From a virus: 32,105 nt of DNA. Below, piece by piece: positions 6,457 through 14,431 of the stretch; position 1 is the stretch's first letter; each line of letters starts with the position of its first letter. The stretch spans positions 1 to 32,105 of IMG/VR virus record IMGVR_UViG_3300044591_000458; one strand, given 5' to 3'. Below the pieces are notes generated by a model, which worked only from the letters and a program-made list of their open reading frames with translations, was not told where the DNA came from and did no database searches. The translations under genes were made by a program, and so were the position numbers.

Positions 6457-6565
6457 GTCAGACAGTCGCAAAGTATCATTCGGAAAAAGGAAATGCGGAC
6501 ACGCAAAGAAATCTTATAATAAGCACACACCAAGACCAAAACAATACAGGGGTCAGGGAAGGTAA
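6443..6565 (+). CDS. Small basic protein, unknown function
   Basis: 40 residues, with 14 Lys or Arg, ending RPKQYRGQGR. ATG 6443 overlaps the HNH stop by 14 nt. Small basic proteins of this kind, ending in a YRGQGR-like tail, sit between HNH and TerS genes in Bacteroidetes phages as far as I recall. Binding to DNA or RNA near the packaging site is plausible. It is too short for common ORF cutoffs. Confidence 0.65.
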   Translation: MAKVKSDSRKVSFGKRKCGHAKKSYNKHTPRPKQYRGQGR

Positions 6566-6588
6566 ACTGTGTTTAAACTGTGTAAACT
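6563..6588. repeat. Short direct repeats before TerS (possible packaging site)
   Basis: TAAACTGTGT occurs at 6563-6572 and 6574-6583, with a partial third copy TAAACT at 6583-6588. The period is about 10-11 bp, one helical turn. The repeat ends directly at the TerS start codon, between the HNH and TerS genes, which is the usual area of cos or pac sites. The function is inferred. Confidence 0.4.
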
Positions 6589-6960
6589 ATGGCAAAAAAT
6601 ACTTCAGGTTTAAAACCATTTAAGGCGGGCGAAGATACAAGGCGAAACTTGGAAGGACGCCCAAGAAAATACGTTAGTCTGTTAAAAGAACAGGGTTACA
6701 AATTAGCCGAAATAAACGATTCAATTCAGGCGCTTATGTCAATGACACCAAAAGAATTGGAAGCAGTGACAAAGAACCCTGACGCAACCGTACTTGAAAT
6801 GACAGTTGCAAAGGCAATCATAAAGTCAATGAATAACGGAAGTCTTTATTCAATGGATACTTTACTTTCACGCGTTTACGGTAAACCAAAAGAACAGGTT
6901 GACGTTCAACAGGATTCAAGAATTGAAGTTGTATTTGTTGACGGCAAAACCATTTTGTAG
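6589..6960 (+). CDS. terS: Terminase small subunit
   Basis: 123 residues, directly upstream of the large terminase. The N-terminus (SGLKPFKAGEDTRRNLEGRPRK) and the helical core (SIQALMSMTPKELEAVTKNP, EMTVAKAIIKSMNNGSLYSM, LLSRVYGKPKEQ) match the small DNA-recognition subunit found in Bacteroidetes phages. It would bind the packaging site and bring in TerL. The start is ATG 6589, right after the short direct repeats. Confidence 0.75.
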   Translation: MAKNTSGLKPFKAGEDTRRNLEGRPRKYVSLLKEQGYKLAEINDSIQALMSMTPKELEAVTKNPDATVLEMTVAKAIIKSMNNGSLYSMDTLLSRVYGKPKEQVDVQQDSRIEVVFVDGKTIL

Positions 6961-6983
6961 TATAAACGGCGTATCTTTACATT

Positions 6984-8135
6984 ATGCGCATTGAACTGCC
7001 AACCCCACATATTAACCAAAGACAAATATTAGAATCGTCAAAACGATTTATTGTCGTTATGTGCGGACGTCGTTTCGGTAAGTCTGAATTGTCACAAATA
7101 CTTGGAATTACAGAAGCTTTAAAAGGCGGTTCTGTTGCATACGTTACACCGACTTACGGATTGGCGCAAGTATTCTTTGAACGCCTGACAAAGACGCTGC
7201 CATTCAAAAACAATATTTCAAAGCTAAAAATATACTGTCCCAACGAAGGGTCAATTGAATTTTTCACAGGGGAACGATTAGACAATTTACGCGGACGCAA
7301 ATTCCATTTGGTTATTATTGACGAAGCGGCTTTTATTTCAGACTTAGAAGACGGTTGGAATAATAGCATTCGCCCAACGCTGACAGATTATGAAGGACGT
7401 GCGGTTTTCCTTTCAACCCCACGCGGGAAGAACTTTTTTTATTCCCTGTTTATGAAGCAGGGCGAAAACGATTGGCAAAGCTTCAAATTTAGCACATACG
7501 ACAACCCGCATATAAACCCCCGCGAAATTGACGAAGCACGAATTCAGTTGCCGGAAGTTGTATTTAATCAGGAATATTTAGCAGACCCCGCAGAGAATAG
7601 CGCCAACCCTTTTGGGAACGCATTTATCAAACGTTGCATAAAACCTATTTCAGCGCATCAAATTGTTTCATACGGGATTGACCTTGCGAAGTCTGTTGAC
7701 TTTACGGTTATCATTGGCTTGGATAATGCCGGCAACGTGGCTTATTTTGACCGCTTCCAATTGGATTGGCATAATACCAAAGAAACAATAAAAAGATTGC
7801 CGCCTGCGCCTATAATCGTGGATTCAACGGGTGTTGGCGACCCGATATTGGAAGACTTGCTTCGTGAGGGCGTAAATATTGAAGGTTTGAAGTTTACAAG
7901 TCAGTCAAAACAACAATTAATGGAAGGTTTAGCGTCAGCCATTCAACAGGGCAAAATTGGATTCCCTGAAGGGGTTATTGTGGACGAATTAGACGTGTTT
8001 GAATATCAGTTCACGGCAAATGGCGTTAGGTATTCAGCGCCTTCCGGATTCCACGACGACTGCGTTATGGCATTGGCTTTGGCTTGGCAAAACCACAATA
8101 TAAAGCGCGGTTCAGGGCGTTATGCCTTCGCATAA
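6984..8135 (+). CDS. terL: Terminase large subunit
   Basis: 383 residues. The N-terminal ATPase has Walker A GRRFGKS (28-34), Walker B LVIIDEAAF (D113, E114) and a coupling motif STPRGKNF (144-151). The C-terminal RNase H-like nuclease has SYGIDLAKSVDFT (D233), PIIVDSTGVGDP (D280) and FHDDCVMALALA (D358, D359). All catalytic elements are present. The protein is a little shorter than the 420-500 residues usual for TerL. It pumps DNA into the prohead and cuts it. The stop codon abuts the first ACCGTT operator-like site at 8135. Confidence 0.95.
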   Translation: MRIELPTPHINQRQILESSKRFIVVMCGRRFGKSELSQILGITEALKGGSVAYVTPTYGLAQVFFERLTKTLPFKNNISKLKIYCPNEGSIEFFTGERLDNLRGRKFHLVIIDEAAFISDLEDGWNNSIRPTLTDYEGRAVFLSTPRGKNFFYSLFMKQGENDWQSFKFSTYDNPHINPREIDEARIQLPEVVFNQEYLADPAENSANPFGNAFIKRCIKPISAHQIVSYGIDLAKSVDFTVIIGLDNAGNVAYFDRFQLDWHNTKETIKRLPPAPIIVDSTGVGDPILEDLLREGVNIEGLKFTSQSKQQLMEGLASAIQQGKIGFPEGVIVDELDVFEYQFTANGVRYSAPSGFHDDCVMALALAWQNHNIKRGSGRYAFA

Positions 8136-8225
8136 CCGTTTATCCTTATTATTTACCGTTCATCACATTTTTAGAAAAAACATTAAAAAAGATTTGGTTG
8201 GTAATGTGTAGAAGGTGTATATTTG
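8135..8225 (+). promoter_or_regulatory. Control region A: tandem ACCGTTYATC sites and TATATTTG promoter
   Basis: ACCGTTTATC at 8135-8144 and ACCGTTCATCAC at 8155-8166 start exactly 20 bp apart. The promoter has TTTG at 8193-8196, a 21-nt spacer and TATATTTG at 8218-8225 (perfect TAnnTTTG). The spacer holds TGTGTAGAA (8205-8213), one base from an inverted DnaA box. The same arrangement recurs at 29532-29601. It probably drives the gene at 8247 and those after it. Confidence 0.75.
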
Positions 8226-8246
8226 TGTTAACAAAAGCAAATAACA

Positions 8247-8480
8247 ATGACAACTTTAACAACACAAATGACAATCGGTTTTAAATTCCAAGTAAACGGA
8301 AAAAACTTTACAAAGTTAGTATGTAACAGAAACAGATTCGTTGACGTTACTTTGGTTAACGATTTATACAACGTGAAAGCTTATACTTTGAAAGGAATTA
8401 ACGAAACAAAAGTTTCTGAATTAAACGGTATCTTTATTGAAGATTTACAAAAAGCAATCGTAACAACTTATAACGCATAA
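8247..8480 (+). CDS. Hypothetical small protein, first gene after promoter A
   Basis: 77 residues, beta-rich (FKFQVNGKNFTKLVCNRNRFVDVTLVNDLYNVKAYTL), with no motif I recognise. It starts 22 nt after the TATATTTG element. Being the first gene of a unit with a strong promoter suggests high expression soon after that promoter fires. Its counterpart after the second copy of the promoter (29644) is not similar in sequence. Confidence 0.7.
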   Translation: MTTLTTQMTIGFKFQVNGKNFTKLVCNRNRFVDVTLVNDLYNVKAYTLKGINETKVSELNGIFIEDLQKAIVTTYNA

Positions 8481-8489
8481 TATCCCCCG

Positions 8490-8514
8490 CAGGGGTGCGA
8501 CTGCTAAACGCACA
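8490..8514 (+). promoter_or_regulatory. Conserved hairpin element CAGGGGTGCGACTG...CGCACA, copy 1
   Basis: CAGGGGTGCGACTG is followed by a variable CTA and AACGCACA. GTGCG (8495-8499) pairs with CGCAC (8509-8513) around a 9-nt loop. A run of C at 8484-8488 could also pair with the GGGG. The element matches the copy at 29840-29864 at all but three loop positions. It lies 18 nt before the next start codon and may control translation or RNA stability. Confidence 0.6.
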
Positions 8515-8531
8515 TTTTAAAACCTTAACTT

Positions 8532-8684
8532 ATGGCAAACAAATTAAAAACACCACAGGAAAAACATTTAGAATTATTAGCAGAACGTCAAAAGCAATAC
8601 GCAAAAGAATCATTGGGTATGGGTTGGTTCTTCGCTATTATTACGGCGGCTTTATTGTTAACCGCTTTAATTGAAAACTTATAA
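8532..8684 (+). CDS. Small single-pass membrane protein
   Basis: 50 residues: a charged helical N-terminus (LKTPQEKHLELLAERQKQYAKE) then a membrane segment at about 31-47 (GWFFAIITAALLLTALI). The codon use matches its neighbours and it is followed by another start two bases after its stop. The function is unknown. Confidence 0.65.
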   Translation: MANKLKTPQEKHLELLAERQKQYAKESLGMGWFFAIITAALLLTALIENL

Positions 8685-8686
8685 TT

Positions 8687-8854
8687 ATGCCTTATTCAAC
8701 TTGCTGCGGTGCGCATACCAATTTTCCTGAAATTGACCTTTGCCCTGACTGCTTAGAACATTGCGATTGGGAAGAAGAAGACGAAGAAGAATTGGAAGCT
8801 GACCAAGAAACAGAAAACCAAATTGACCAAGCTAAAATTGATTCAAATGCCTAA
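8687..8854 (+). CDS. Small zinc-ribbon protein with acidic tail
   Basis: 55 residues. C6/C7 and the CPDC pair (C19/C22) plus C26 form a likely zinc knuckle, followed by a strongly acidic run (EEEDEEELEADQE). Proteins of this CCGA...CPDCxEHC type occur in many Bacteroidetes phages without an assigned role. It overlaps the next gene by 8 nt. Confidence 0.65.
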   Translation: MPYSTCCGAHTNFPEIDLCPDCLEHCDWEEEDEEELEADQETENQIDQAKIDSNA

Positions 8855-9002
8855 TTACTACGAACTTAAACAGACAACGTTAATGGAATTGGAAATTGCG
8901 GAATTAATCGCAAAGATTCAACGCCTTGAAAAAGAATTAGCTTTAAAAGAACAGGAAATAAAACAATTAAAAATGCTTACCTTAGCGTTAGCAGACCAAT
9001 AA
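8847..9002 (+). CDS. Small coiled-coil protein
   Basis: 51 residues, almost entirely one amphipathic helix (LMELEIAELIAKIQRLEKEL ... EQEIKQLKMLTLALADQ) with heptad spacing of Leu and Ile. ATG 8847 overlaps the zinc-ribbon stop. It is probably a dimer; the role is unknown. Confidence 0.6.
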   Translation: MPNYYELKQTTLMELEIAELIAKIQRLEKELALKEQEIKQLKMLTLALADQ

Positions 9003-9090
9003 TATTGTCCCCGTCCAAATTCAACAATCATTTTTAAACAGGGGTGTTTAGGTTATGTAACGGGCGGGGATATTTTAAAAGCTTATAACA
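9003..9090 (+). promoter_or_regulatory. Structured leader before wHTH gene
   Basis: A long-range stem is possible between TCCCCGTCC (9008-9016) and GGGCGGGGA (9062-9070), with one G-U pair. Inside it, TAAACA (9035-9040) pairs perfectly with TGTTTA (9045-9050) around a GGGG tetraloop. An alternative pairing ATTGT (9004-9008) / ACAAT (9024-9028) would compete with the outer stem. The loop includes CAGGGGTG, also found in the elements at 8490 and 29840. Leader control of the next gene is inferred. Confidence 0.45.
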
Positions 9091-9450
9091 ATGATAACAA
9101 ACTTTGAATTCCTGACAAGGGAAATGACCGACGAAGAAAAAAAATTAGTGCCTATCCTAATAAAAGGATTTAACACTAAAACAAAAGATAACCCAATTAA
9201 AGCGCCTGAAATAGTACAGGCAATCAATGCTAAACGCGAAAGCTTAGGTTTGAAATCTAATTTTTCAGAAGTTAGATTGCGTAAAATTGTTAACTTTATA
9301 CGTGCAGAAGGTATTTTGCCATTAATAGCAACTTCAAACGGTTATTATTGCAGCAAAGACAAAGAAGAAATTAAAAGTCAAATTGAAAGTTTAACACAAC
9401 GCGCAGACGCAATTATGTCAAGTGCTAACGGACTTAATAAATTTTTATAA
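9091..9450 (+). CDS. Winged-helix-like DNA-binding protein
   Basis: 119 residues. Residues about 15-90 (EEKKLVPILIKGF ... IKAPEIVQAIN ... FSEVRLRKIVNFIRAEGILPLIATSNGYYC) read as a winged helix: a helix, a recognition helix, then a beta wing ending in GYY. The C-terminal helix (EIKSQIESLTQRADAIMSSANGLNKFL) is typical of phage wHTH proteins of this kind. It may be a regulator of the late operon. It sits after the structured leader. Confidence 0.6.
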   Translation: MITNFEFLTREMTDEEKKLVPILIKGFNTKTKDNPIKAPEIVQAINAKRESLGLKSNFSEVRLRKIVNFIRAEGILPLIATSNGYYCSKDKEEIKSQIESLTQRADAIMSSANGLNKFL

Positions 9451-9451
9451 T

Positions 9452-9610
9452 ATGAAAGAACTGAACGAACTTCGCGAATGGGTTTGGTCACAATGTTTGA
9501 CAGGTCAACCTTTTTCCTGTGCAGACGTTATAAATAAGATTGACGAAATGTTGGAATCTGACACAGATATTGAAGAACTTTTATTAACTTCGTTTTATGA
9601 AATGGAATAA
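9452..9610 (+). CDS. Hypothetical small acidic protein
   Basis: 52 residues from ATG 9452; a GTG at 9422 is in frame but lies inside the previous gene. It is acidic and helical (ELNELREWVWSQC ... DTDIEELLLTSFYEME). It overlaps the tail chaperone gene by 14 nt, so it belongs to that operon. The function is not known. Confidence 0.55.
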   Translation: MKELNELREWVWSQCLTGQPFSCADVINKIDEMLESDTDIEELLLTSFYEME

Positions 9611-10271
9611 TTTAACCCTTTGGCAGTACCAACAAATAATGCCAATAATTACCAACCCTGAAAAAGATTGGACAGAATTAGACAAAGAAGTTAAGCTATT
9701 ATGTATCGTCACAGGTTTAACAGAATATCAGATTGACAGTTTAGCAATTGAAGACTTAAAAGAACTGCGCAAAGAATTAGCTTTTTTAGACGAACCAATT
9801 GAAGGTAAGCCGGTTGACTTTATTGTTATAAATGGCAGGCGTTATCGTATGAATTACGACATTAAAAATATGCCTGCGGCGCGTTACATTGAAAGCAAAG
9901 TATTCAGCAAAGATACATTGGCAAACCTGCACAAAATAGCTGCGTCAATGGTTATTCCGCAAAAGAAGACTTGGTTTGGCAAATGGGTTGACGACAAATA
10001 CGACGCAAGTAAGCACGAAGAATATTCGCAGGATATGCAAGAAGCGAATTTCATTCACATTTATCATTCGTTGGTTTTTTTTTATCAAATTTACAGAAAT
10101 TGGATAGAAATTTCAATGGATTATACGATTCAGGAAATGACGAAGGCGGGAGTGACACAACAACAAGCGGAACAGGTGGTTCAGCTTTTATCAGAATCTA
10201 CGGGTGGCATTATACCGCCAAACTTGTTGCCGAACACGAAAATATTAGAACTTCGGAAGCTTTTGAAATGA
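9597..10271 (+). CDS. Tail assembly chaperone, zero-frame product (gpG-like)
   Basis: 224 residues, helical. It plays the part of lambda gpG, coating the tape measure before tube assembly. This is inferred from its place upstream of the tail genes and from the frameshift signal. Codons for residues 160-163 (V F F Y) run over nine T, which make the slippery heptamer T TTT TTT at 10076-10082. The normal product continues 62 residues past the slip to TGA 10269-10271. These extra residues (NWIEISMDYTIQEMTKAGVTQQQAEQVVQLLSE...) are helical and well coded, so both frames appear to be used. Confidence 0.75.
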   Translation: MKWNNLTLWQYQQIMPIITNPEKDWTELDKEVKLLCIVTGLTEYQIDSLAIEDLKELRKELAFLDEPIEGKPVDFIVINGRRYRMNYDIKNMPAARYIESKVFSKDTLANLHKIAASMVIPQKKTWFGKWVDDKYDASKHEEYSQDMQEANFIHIYHSLVFFYQIYRNWIEISMDYTIQEMTKAGVTQQQAEQVVQLLSESTGGIIPPNLLPNTKILELRKLLK

Positions 10272-10357
10272 AGACTATTGAATTTCTGAACATAATGGCA
10301 TATATGAAAGCCAAGAATTCACACGACCGCGAAGAAGCAAAAAGATTAAGAATGTAG
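9597..10357 (+). CDS. Tail assembly chaperone, -1 frameshift product (gpGT-like)
   Basis: After slipping at 10076-10082 the ribosome would read TTA TCA AAT from 10082 and stay open to TAG 10355-10357, giving about 253 residues. The -1 extension has an acidic Gly/Ser/Thr linker (NDEGGSDTTTSGTGG), then YGWHYTAKLVAEHENI and TIEFLNIMAYMKAKNSHDREE. This resembles the second (T-like) part of chaperones in Bacteroidetes phages. The -1 frame has no credible independent start, only a TTG at 10100. The T part is expected to recruit tail tube subunits. The stop is followed 33 nt later by a terminator. Confidence 0.7.
10076..10082 (+). promoter_or_regulatory. Slippery heptamer T TTT TTT for -1 frameshift
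   Basis: Nine T span 10075-10083; in the zero frame they are read gTT TTT TTT TaT. X XXY YYZ is satisfied as T TTT TTT followed by T and A. I did not find an obvious strong stem in the 10 nt after it. Confidence 0.7.
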
Positions 10358-10390
10358 TTGGTTTTTATTGTTATAAGCAAAAGAAGAAGA

Positions 10391-10413
10391 CCCCGTTTTT
10401 TAGCGGGGTTTTT
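10391..10413 (+). terminator. Intrinsic terminator after the tail chaperone genes
   Basis: CCCCG (10391-10395) pairs with CGGGG (10404-10408) around an 8-nt T-rich loop and is followed by five T. It separates the chaperone operon from the tail operon. The 96 bp from 10358 to 10453 hold this and no gene. Confidence 0.85.
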
Positions 10414-10453
10414 CTATTGGCGGTATTTAGGTTTATTTTGGCTATTTATTGGT

Positions 10454-11176
10454 ATGAGTGAAGCAAAAGCACAGGCAGTCTTTTTAAGGGAAAAATATTT
10501 AAAAGAAATTGGGGATTATTACAACTTAATTGACCCGACTGAATATCCTATTGCTGAACAAATGTTAATGTATTACGGGAAGGTTTTTAATGATACGGTT
10601 CAGGCTAACTTAGACAAAAGCGGTTCAATTGCTTCGGGTAAAATTGGGGATTTGGTTGTACCAAGAATTAACAAGTTCGGGAATAATTACGAAATGGAGT
10701 TAGGATATGACCCCAAAAACCCTGCTTCGGTTTATTATAGGTTCGTAAACAAAGGGGTTCGTGGCGCAGGTGGGGAAAATGCAAGACCAAAAAAAGTATC
10801 TTCAGATTCGCCTTATAAATACAAAACACCGTTCCCAAATGAAAAAATGGCTAAGTCAATTTTGGAATGGTACAAATTAGGCAAAGTAAAAGCGCGCACG
10901 GATTCACAAAAAAAGAATCTAAGCGCAACGCAGACAAAGAATAGAAGATTAAAACAGGTTACAAGTAAGCCGTTGACATTAATGCAGGTTGCATACAGAA
11001 CGGCGGCGGCAATTAAAAGGGACGGTTTAAAAACAACAAAGTTTTTTGATAATGCAATTAAAACTGTATTTAACAAAGAATTTTTTGAAGTTATGGCTTC
11101 GGCTTTTGGTGGGGACGTTCAATTACAAATTAGACAAATTGGAAATAAAATAGAAAATGGCAATAACAGTAAATAG
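10454..11176 (+). CDS. Virion protein, HK97 gp10-like candidate
   Basis: 240 residues from ATG 10454; the open frame reaches back to 10358, but that would read through the terminator. The protein is basic in its C-terminal half (RTDSQKKNLSATQTKNRRLKQ) and ends with an RDGLKTTKFFDNAI...FNKEFF segment, a pattern seen in the neck or tail-completion proteins of Bacteroidetes phages. It is probably structural. It overlaps the next gene by 20 nt in another frame. Confidence 0.5.
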   Translation: MSEAKAQAVFLREKYLKEIGDYYNLIDPTEYPIAEQMLMYYGKVFNDTVQANLDKSGSIASGKIGDLVVPRINKFGNNYEMELGYDPKNPASVYYRFVNKGVRGAGGENARPKKVSSDSPYKYKTPFPNEKMAKSILEWYKLGKVKARTDSQKKNLSATQTKNRRLKQVTSKPLTLMQVAYRTAAAIKRDGLKTTKFFDNAIKTVFNKEFFEVMASAFGGDVQLQIRQIGNKIENGNNSK

Positions 11177-12371
11177 TGTACCGGCTACATATCCAAGTAT
11201 GCACGACGACCTTTGGTTTGTGGCTTCTTCAACAAATGTTGGGGTAACAAACTTTAAATTCGTTTACGACGTTTATATTAACGGCGCACAGGTAAGCAGA
11301 AACAAAGTATTCCCTGCGCCAAGTGCAGAAGGAAGTTACGGTGTATTTAACGCGTCGCCAATGGTGCGCGCATACGTTACAAACTATTTTGAACCGTCCG
11401 GAAATACGGTTTTAATGGCTTCTAACGACAAAATAAAGGTTGATTATCAAGTACGTATTGGCGAAGAAGTAAGCGGCGCAGTTACGCCTAATTTGGCTTC
11501 AGGTTCTTATTCTGCGTATAACTATTACGCGCCATTGTTCGGGGATATATTCACAGAAAACGGCGAAGTACCTTTGGTATTGTCTAATTACTACGACAAC
11601 TTATTAATTGAGAATTACACGGACGATTGGTTAAGCGACCGCGACAATTCAGATATTACCATTGAATACGGCGACCAATTCTTTATTACATTTTTAAAGA
11701 TTACAGGCGGTTCATATAAACTTTGGGTTCAACCAACAAACGAAGACGGAACTTTTGGAACTGCGGTAAGCGGTGCTTTGACAATGTCAGGACAATTTAA
11801 TTTATTTAATTTTCAGGCGGCGGCAATTAACGAATGGGCAGGTTCTGAAATAATAACACAAAATACTTACGGTTACAATGTTTATATTTCGCTTGGCGCA
11901 GCAACCACAAGGGTATTACGATTCAGGCAGGTATGTAACCCTAAGTACAGACAGTATAACCTTCACTTTCTCAACAGACTTGGCGGGTACGATACAATGG
12001 CTTTCAGATTGGTCAACAAACGAAGAAGTGAATTTCAACGTTCTTCATACAGACGCAACCCTTATCAATTATCAAATGGTCAAATGACCAATATTGACGC
12101 ATACAACAAATACAACGAAACGACGTATAACTTCGCTATTCAACACACGGACTATTATATGTTAACTTCAGATTGGGTTAATGACCAAGATTACGCTTGG
12201 TTGGCACAATTAGTAGCTTCGCCTATTGTTTATATGGAAGTTCAAGGTGCGTTTTTCCCTGTGACAATTAGAAACACGAATTATCAATATAAATATAAAG
12301 TATCGGACAAGCTATTTAATTTTGACTTAGAAGTTGAAGTTGGAAAATATTTAAACAGTCAGTACAGATAA
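11157..12371 (+). CDS. Tail/baseplate structural protein
   Basis: 404 residues, rich in beta strands, with no signal peptide. The most distinctive stretch is VCNPKYRQYNLHFLNRLGGY near residues 259-278, followed by MAFRLVNKRR, a pattern I associate with large tail-tip proteins of Bacteroidetes phages. It sits between the chaperones and the next tail protein and shares its stop with the start of that gene (TAATG). Whether it is a distal tail ring or an adhesin support is not resolvable here. Confidence 0.55.
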   Translation: MAITVNSVPATYPSMHDDLWFVASSTNVGVTNFKFVYDVYINGAQVSRNKVFPAPSAEGSYGVFNASPMVRAYVTNYFEPSGNTVLMASNDKIKVDYQVRIGEEVSGAVTPNLASGSYSAYNYYAPLFGDIFTENGEVPLVLSNYYDNLLIENYTDDWLSDRDNSDITIEYGDQFFITFLKITGGSYKLWVQPTNEDGTFGTAVSGALTMSGQFNLFNFQAAAINEWAGSEIITQNTYGYNVYISLGAATTRVLRFRQVCNPKYRQYNLHFLNRLGGYDTMAFRLVNKRRSEFQRSSYRRNPYQLSNGQMTNIDAYNKYNETTYNFAIQHTDYYMLTSDWVNDQDYAWLAQLVASPIVYMEVQGAFFPVTIRNTNYQYKYKVSDKLFNFDLEVEVGKYLNSQYR

Positions 12372-14431
12372 TGATTAGAACCGAAATATACATTGAAAAC
12401 GAATTGATTGATTTGTTAAAAGACATTGGAACGGATTTCACGTACACGATTGACGACGTGCGTGACTTCGGTTCAAGAAATACGTCTTTTAGCCGTACAA
12501 TATCCATTCCTGCAACTGCCCGAAATAATAAAATTTTGGGTTTTGCTTTTGACTTAGGTATGGCGCACGAACATAATATGGATTTGCCAAACGTTGCTTC
12601 AAACTTTACACCGTCACAGGCGGCGAAGTGCGAAGTATATATTGACAAAGTACAGATATTTAAGGGCGTTATTAGAATACTTGAAATCATAACTAACAAC
12701 GGTTCAACAGAATATCAATGCGCCGTATTTGGCGAATTAGGCGGCTTTATTACGGAGTTAGGGAATAAGCGTTTGGAAGACTTAGATTTTAGCGAATATA
12801 ACCACACTTGGAATGTAACAACAATACAAAACAGTTGGAATACAATAAACGGTTCAGGTTATTATTATCCATTGATTGATTACGGCGACGTTTCAACAGG
12901 TAAAGACGATTTCCACGTTTCAACGTTTCGCCCTGCATTATATGCAAAAGAATACATTGAAAAAATATTTGAAGGGACGACTTATACTTTGAATTGCGAC
13001 TTTTTCAATACAGACTTTTTTAAGAAACTTATTATCCCAAACAACAGTCAGGGAATACAAGGTACGAATGACCAATTTATACTTGCAACTATTGCAGCAA
13101 CTAAAACAATTTTAAACAGTAATACACCAACTGCACGAAATATAAATGTACCTTTTGATAATACGACTTTACTTAATTTTACGGAAAATGGAACTAAAAG
13201 CATATTTACTTATACTGACGGTACAAAGACTGTGCGCGCGTTGGCTTCCATAACCGGAGTTTATCAAACGGACGCTGCTTCTTCTATTACTGCGACTTTA
13301 TACGTTGCAGGTGTTGCCGTTCAGACTTTGACACAAAACACATTTTCAGCAAATAACCCTTATACATTTAGTTTTGATTGGACAGGTAATATTGCAAACA
13401 CTAACACAGTTTACATAAATATTAGCGTCCCCGTAACTGCCAATACTTATATTGTGACAGTGTCAAGTGCTAACTTTACTTTTACGCAGTTAGCCGCGCA
13501 ATTGGATTCTGTTGCGTATAATGGTACTGTTTCAATGAATAATAATTTGCCAAAGGGTATTTTCCAAAAAGACTTCTTTTTGTCAGTTTGTAAAATGTTC
13601 AATCTTTACGTTTATCAGGATAACATAAACGAAAAACAAATTAACATTGCACCTTTTATTGACTTCTATTCTGATGCCGTGACGAATTCTTTGGATTGGT
13701 CGCAGAAAATAGATATTGCTTCAACAATGTCAATTAAACCAATGTCACAGTTGAACGCGCGTTATTATGCCTATAAATACACGCCTGATTCAGATTACTA
13801 TAACGACAACTATTTGAAAAAGTACGGTCAATCATACGGCGACTTTATTTATGATTCTGAATTTGACTTCGTAAAAGATACGGCTTCAACACAAATTATT
13901 TTTGCACCTTCAGTATTGAAGTTGCATACAGGACAGGACAAATACCATACTGACATATACAAATTGTCAAATAATAATACACAGGAAGACCCAATGGATA
14001 GCGTTATTCGCGTCTTAATGGCGAAGAAGTTTACAGGCGTTTCACAATGGAAGATTCAAGACGACGGCGGCGGAACATTGGTTCAATTAACGGCTTACGG
14101 TTATGCGGGACACTTAGACGACCCAACCAACCCAACGGTTGACTTGAATTTTGGCGCACCAAAGGAATTGCAATTCCCTGCGTCAACTTACCCAACAAAT
14201 AACTTATTTAACACATATCATAAACCGTACATTTTAGAAATTACGGATATGGAATCTAAGCTTTTGACCTGTCGCGTTTATTTGAATGCACTTGACATTT
14301 ACAATTTAGATTTCAGTAAATACATTTGGATAAATGGCGTATTGTTTAGATTGAATAAAGTTGAAGCATACGACCCGACGGCATATAACACAACACAGGT
14401 TAATTTATTAAAAGTAATAAACACGAATTAA
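12371..14431 (+). CDS. Large tail protein (baseplate hub or distal tail candidate)
   Basis: 686 residues. The N-terminus (MIRTEIYIENELIDLLKDIG then DVRDFGSRNTSFSRTISIP) is a beta domain typical of tail proteins in Bacteroidetes siphoviruses. The middle (residues about 260-370) is Thr/Ser-rich and looks like an inserted beta-sandwich. The C-terminal 200 residues return to a conserved style. It starts and ends with one-base overlaps with its neighbours, so it is part of a strictly coupled tail operon. Hub or distal-tail roles are inferred by size and place. Confidence 0.55.
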   Translation: MIRTEIYIENELIDLLKDIGTDFTYTIDDVRDFGSRNTSFSRTISIPATARNNKILGFAFDLGMAHEHNMDLPNVASNFTPSQAAKCEVYIDKVQIFKGVIRILEIITNNGSTEYQCAVFGELGGFITELGNKRLEDLDFSEYNHTWNVTTIQNSWNTINGSGYYYPLIDYGDVSTGKDDFHVSTFRPALYAKEYIEKIFEGTTYTLNCDFFNTDFFKKLIIPNNSQGIQGTNDQFILATIAATKTILNSNTPTARNINVPFDNTTLLNFTENGTKSIFTYTDGTKTVRALASITGVYQTDAASSITATLYVAGVAVQTLTQNTFSANNPYTFSFDWTGNIANTNTVYINISVPVTANTYIVTVSSANFTFTQLAAQLDSVAYNGTVSMNNNLPKGIFQKDFFLSVCKMFNLYVYQDNINEKQINIAPFIDFYSDAVTNSLDWSQKIDIASTMSIKPMSQLNARYYAYKYTPDSDYYNDNYLKKYGQSYGDFIYDSEFDFVKDTASTQIIFAPSVLKLHTGQDKYHTDIYKLSNNNTQEDPMDSVIRVLMAKKFTGVSQWKIQDDGGGTLVQLTAYGYAGHLDDPTNPTVDLNFGAPKELQFPASTYPTNNLFNTYHKPYILEITDMESKLLTCRVYLNALDIYNLDFSKYIWINGVLFRLNKVEAYDPTAYNTTQVNLLKVINTN

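Noticed and set aside
6954-6979. Promoter before TerL (TTTG ... TATCTTTA)
   Set aside because: The gap is only 14 nt, too short for the Bacteroidetes type, and the -7 match is imperfect.
10100-10357. Independent gene starting at TTG 10100
   Set aside because: The frame is open upstream to the T run at 10076-10082 and looks like the -1 frameshift extension of the tail chaperone.
10358-10453. N-terminal extension of the gp10-like protein
   Set aside because: It would read through the clear terminator hairpin at 10391-10413.
11878-12087. 69-residue frame inside the tail protein 11157-12371
   Set aside because: The main frame here carries the conserved-looking CNPKYRQYNLHFLNRLGGY stretch; the second frame has no start context or neighbours of its own.
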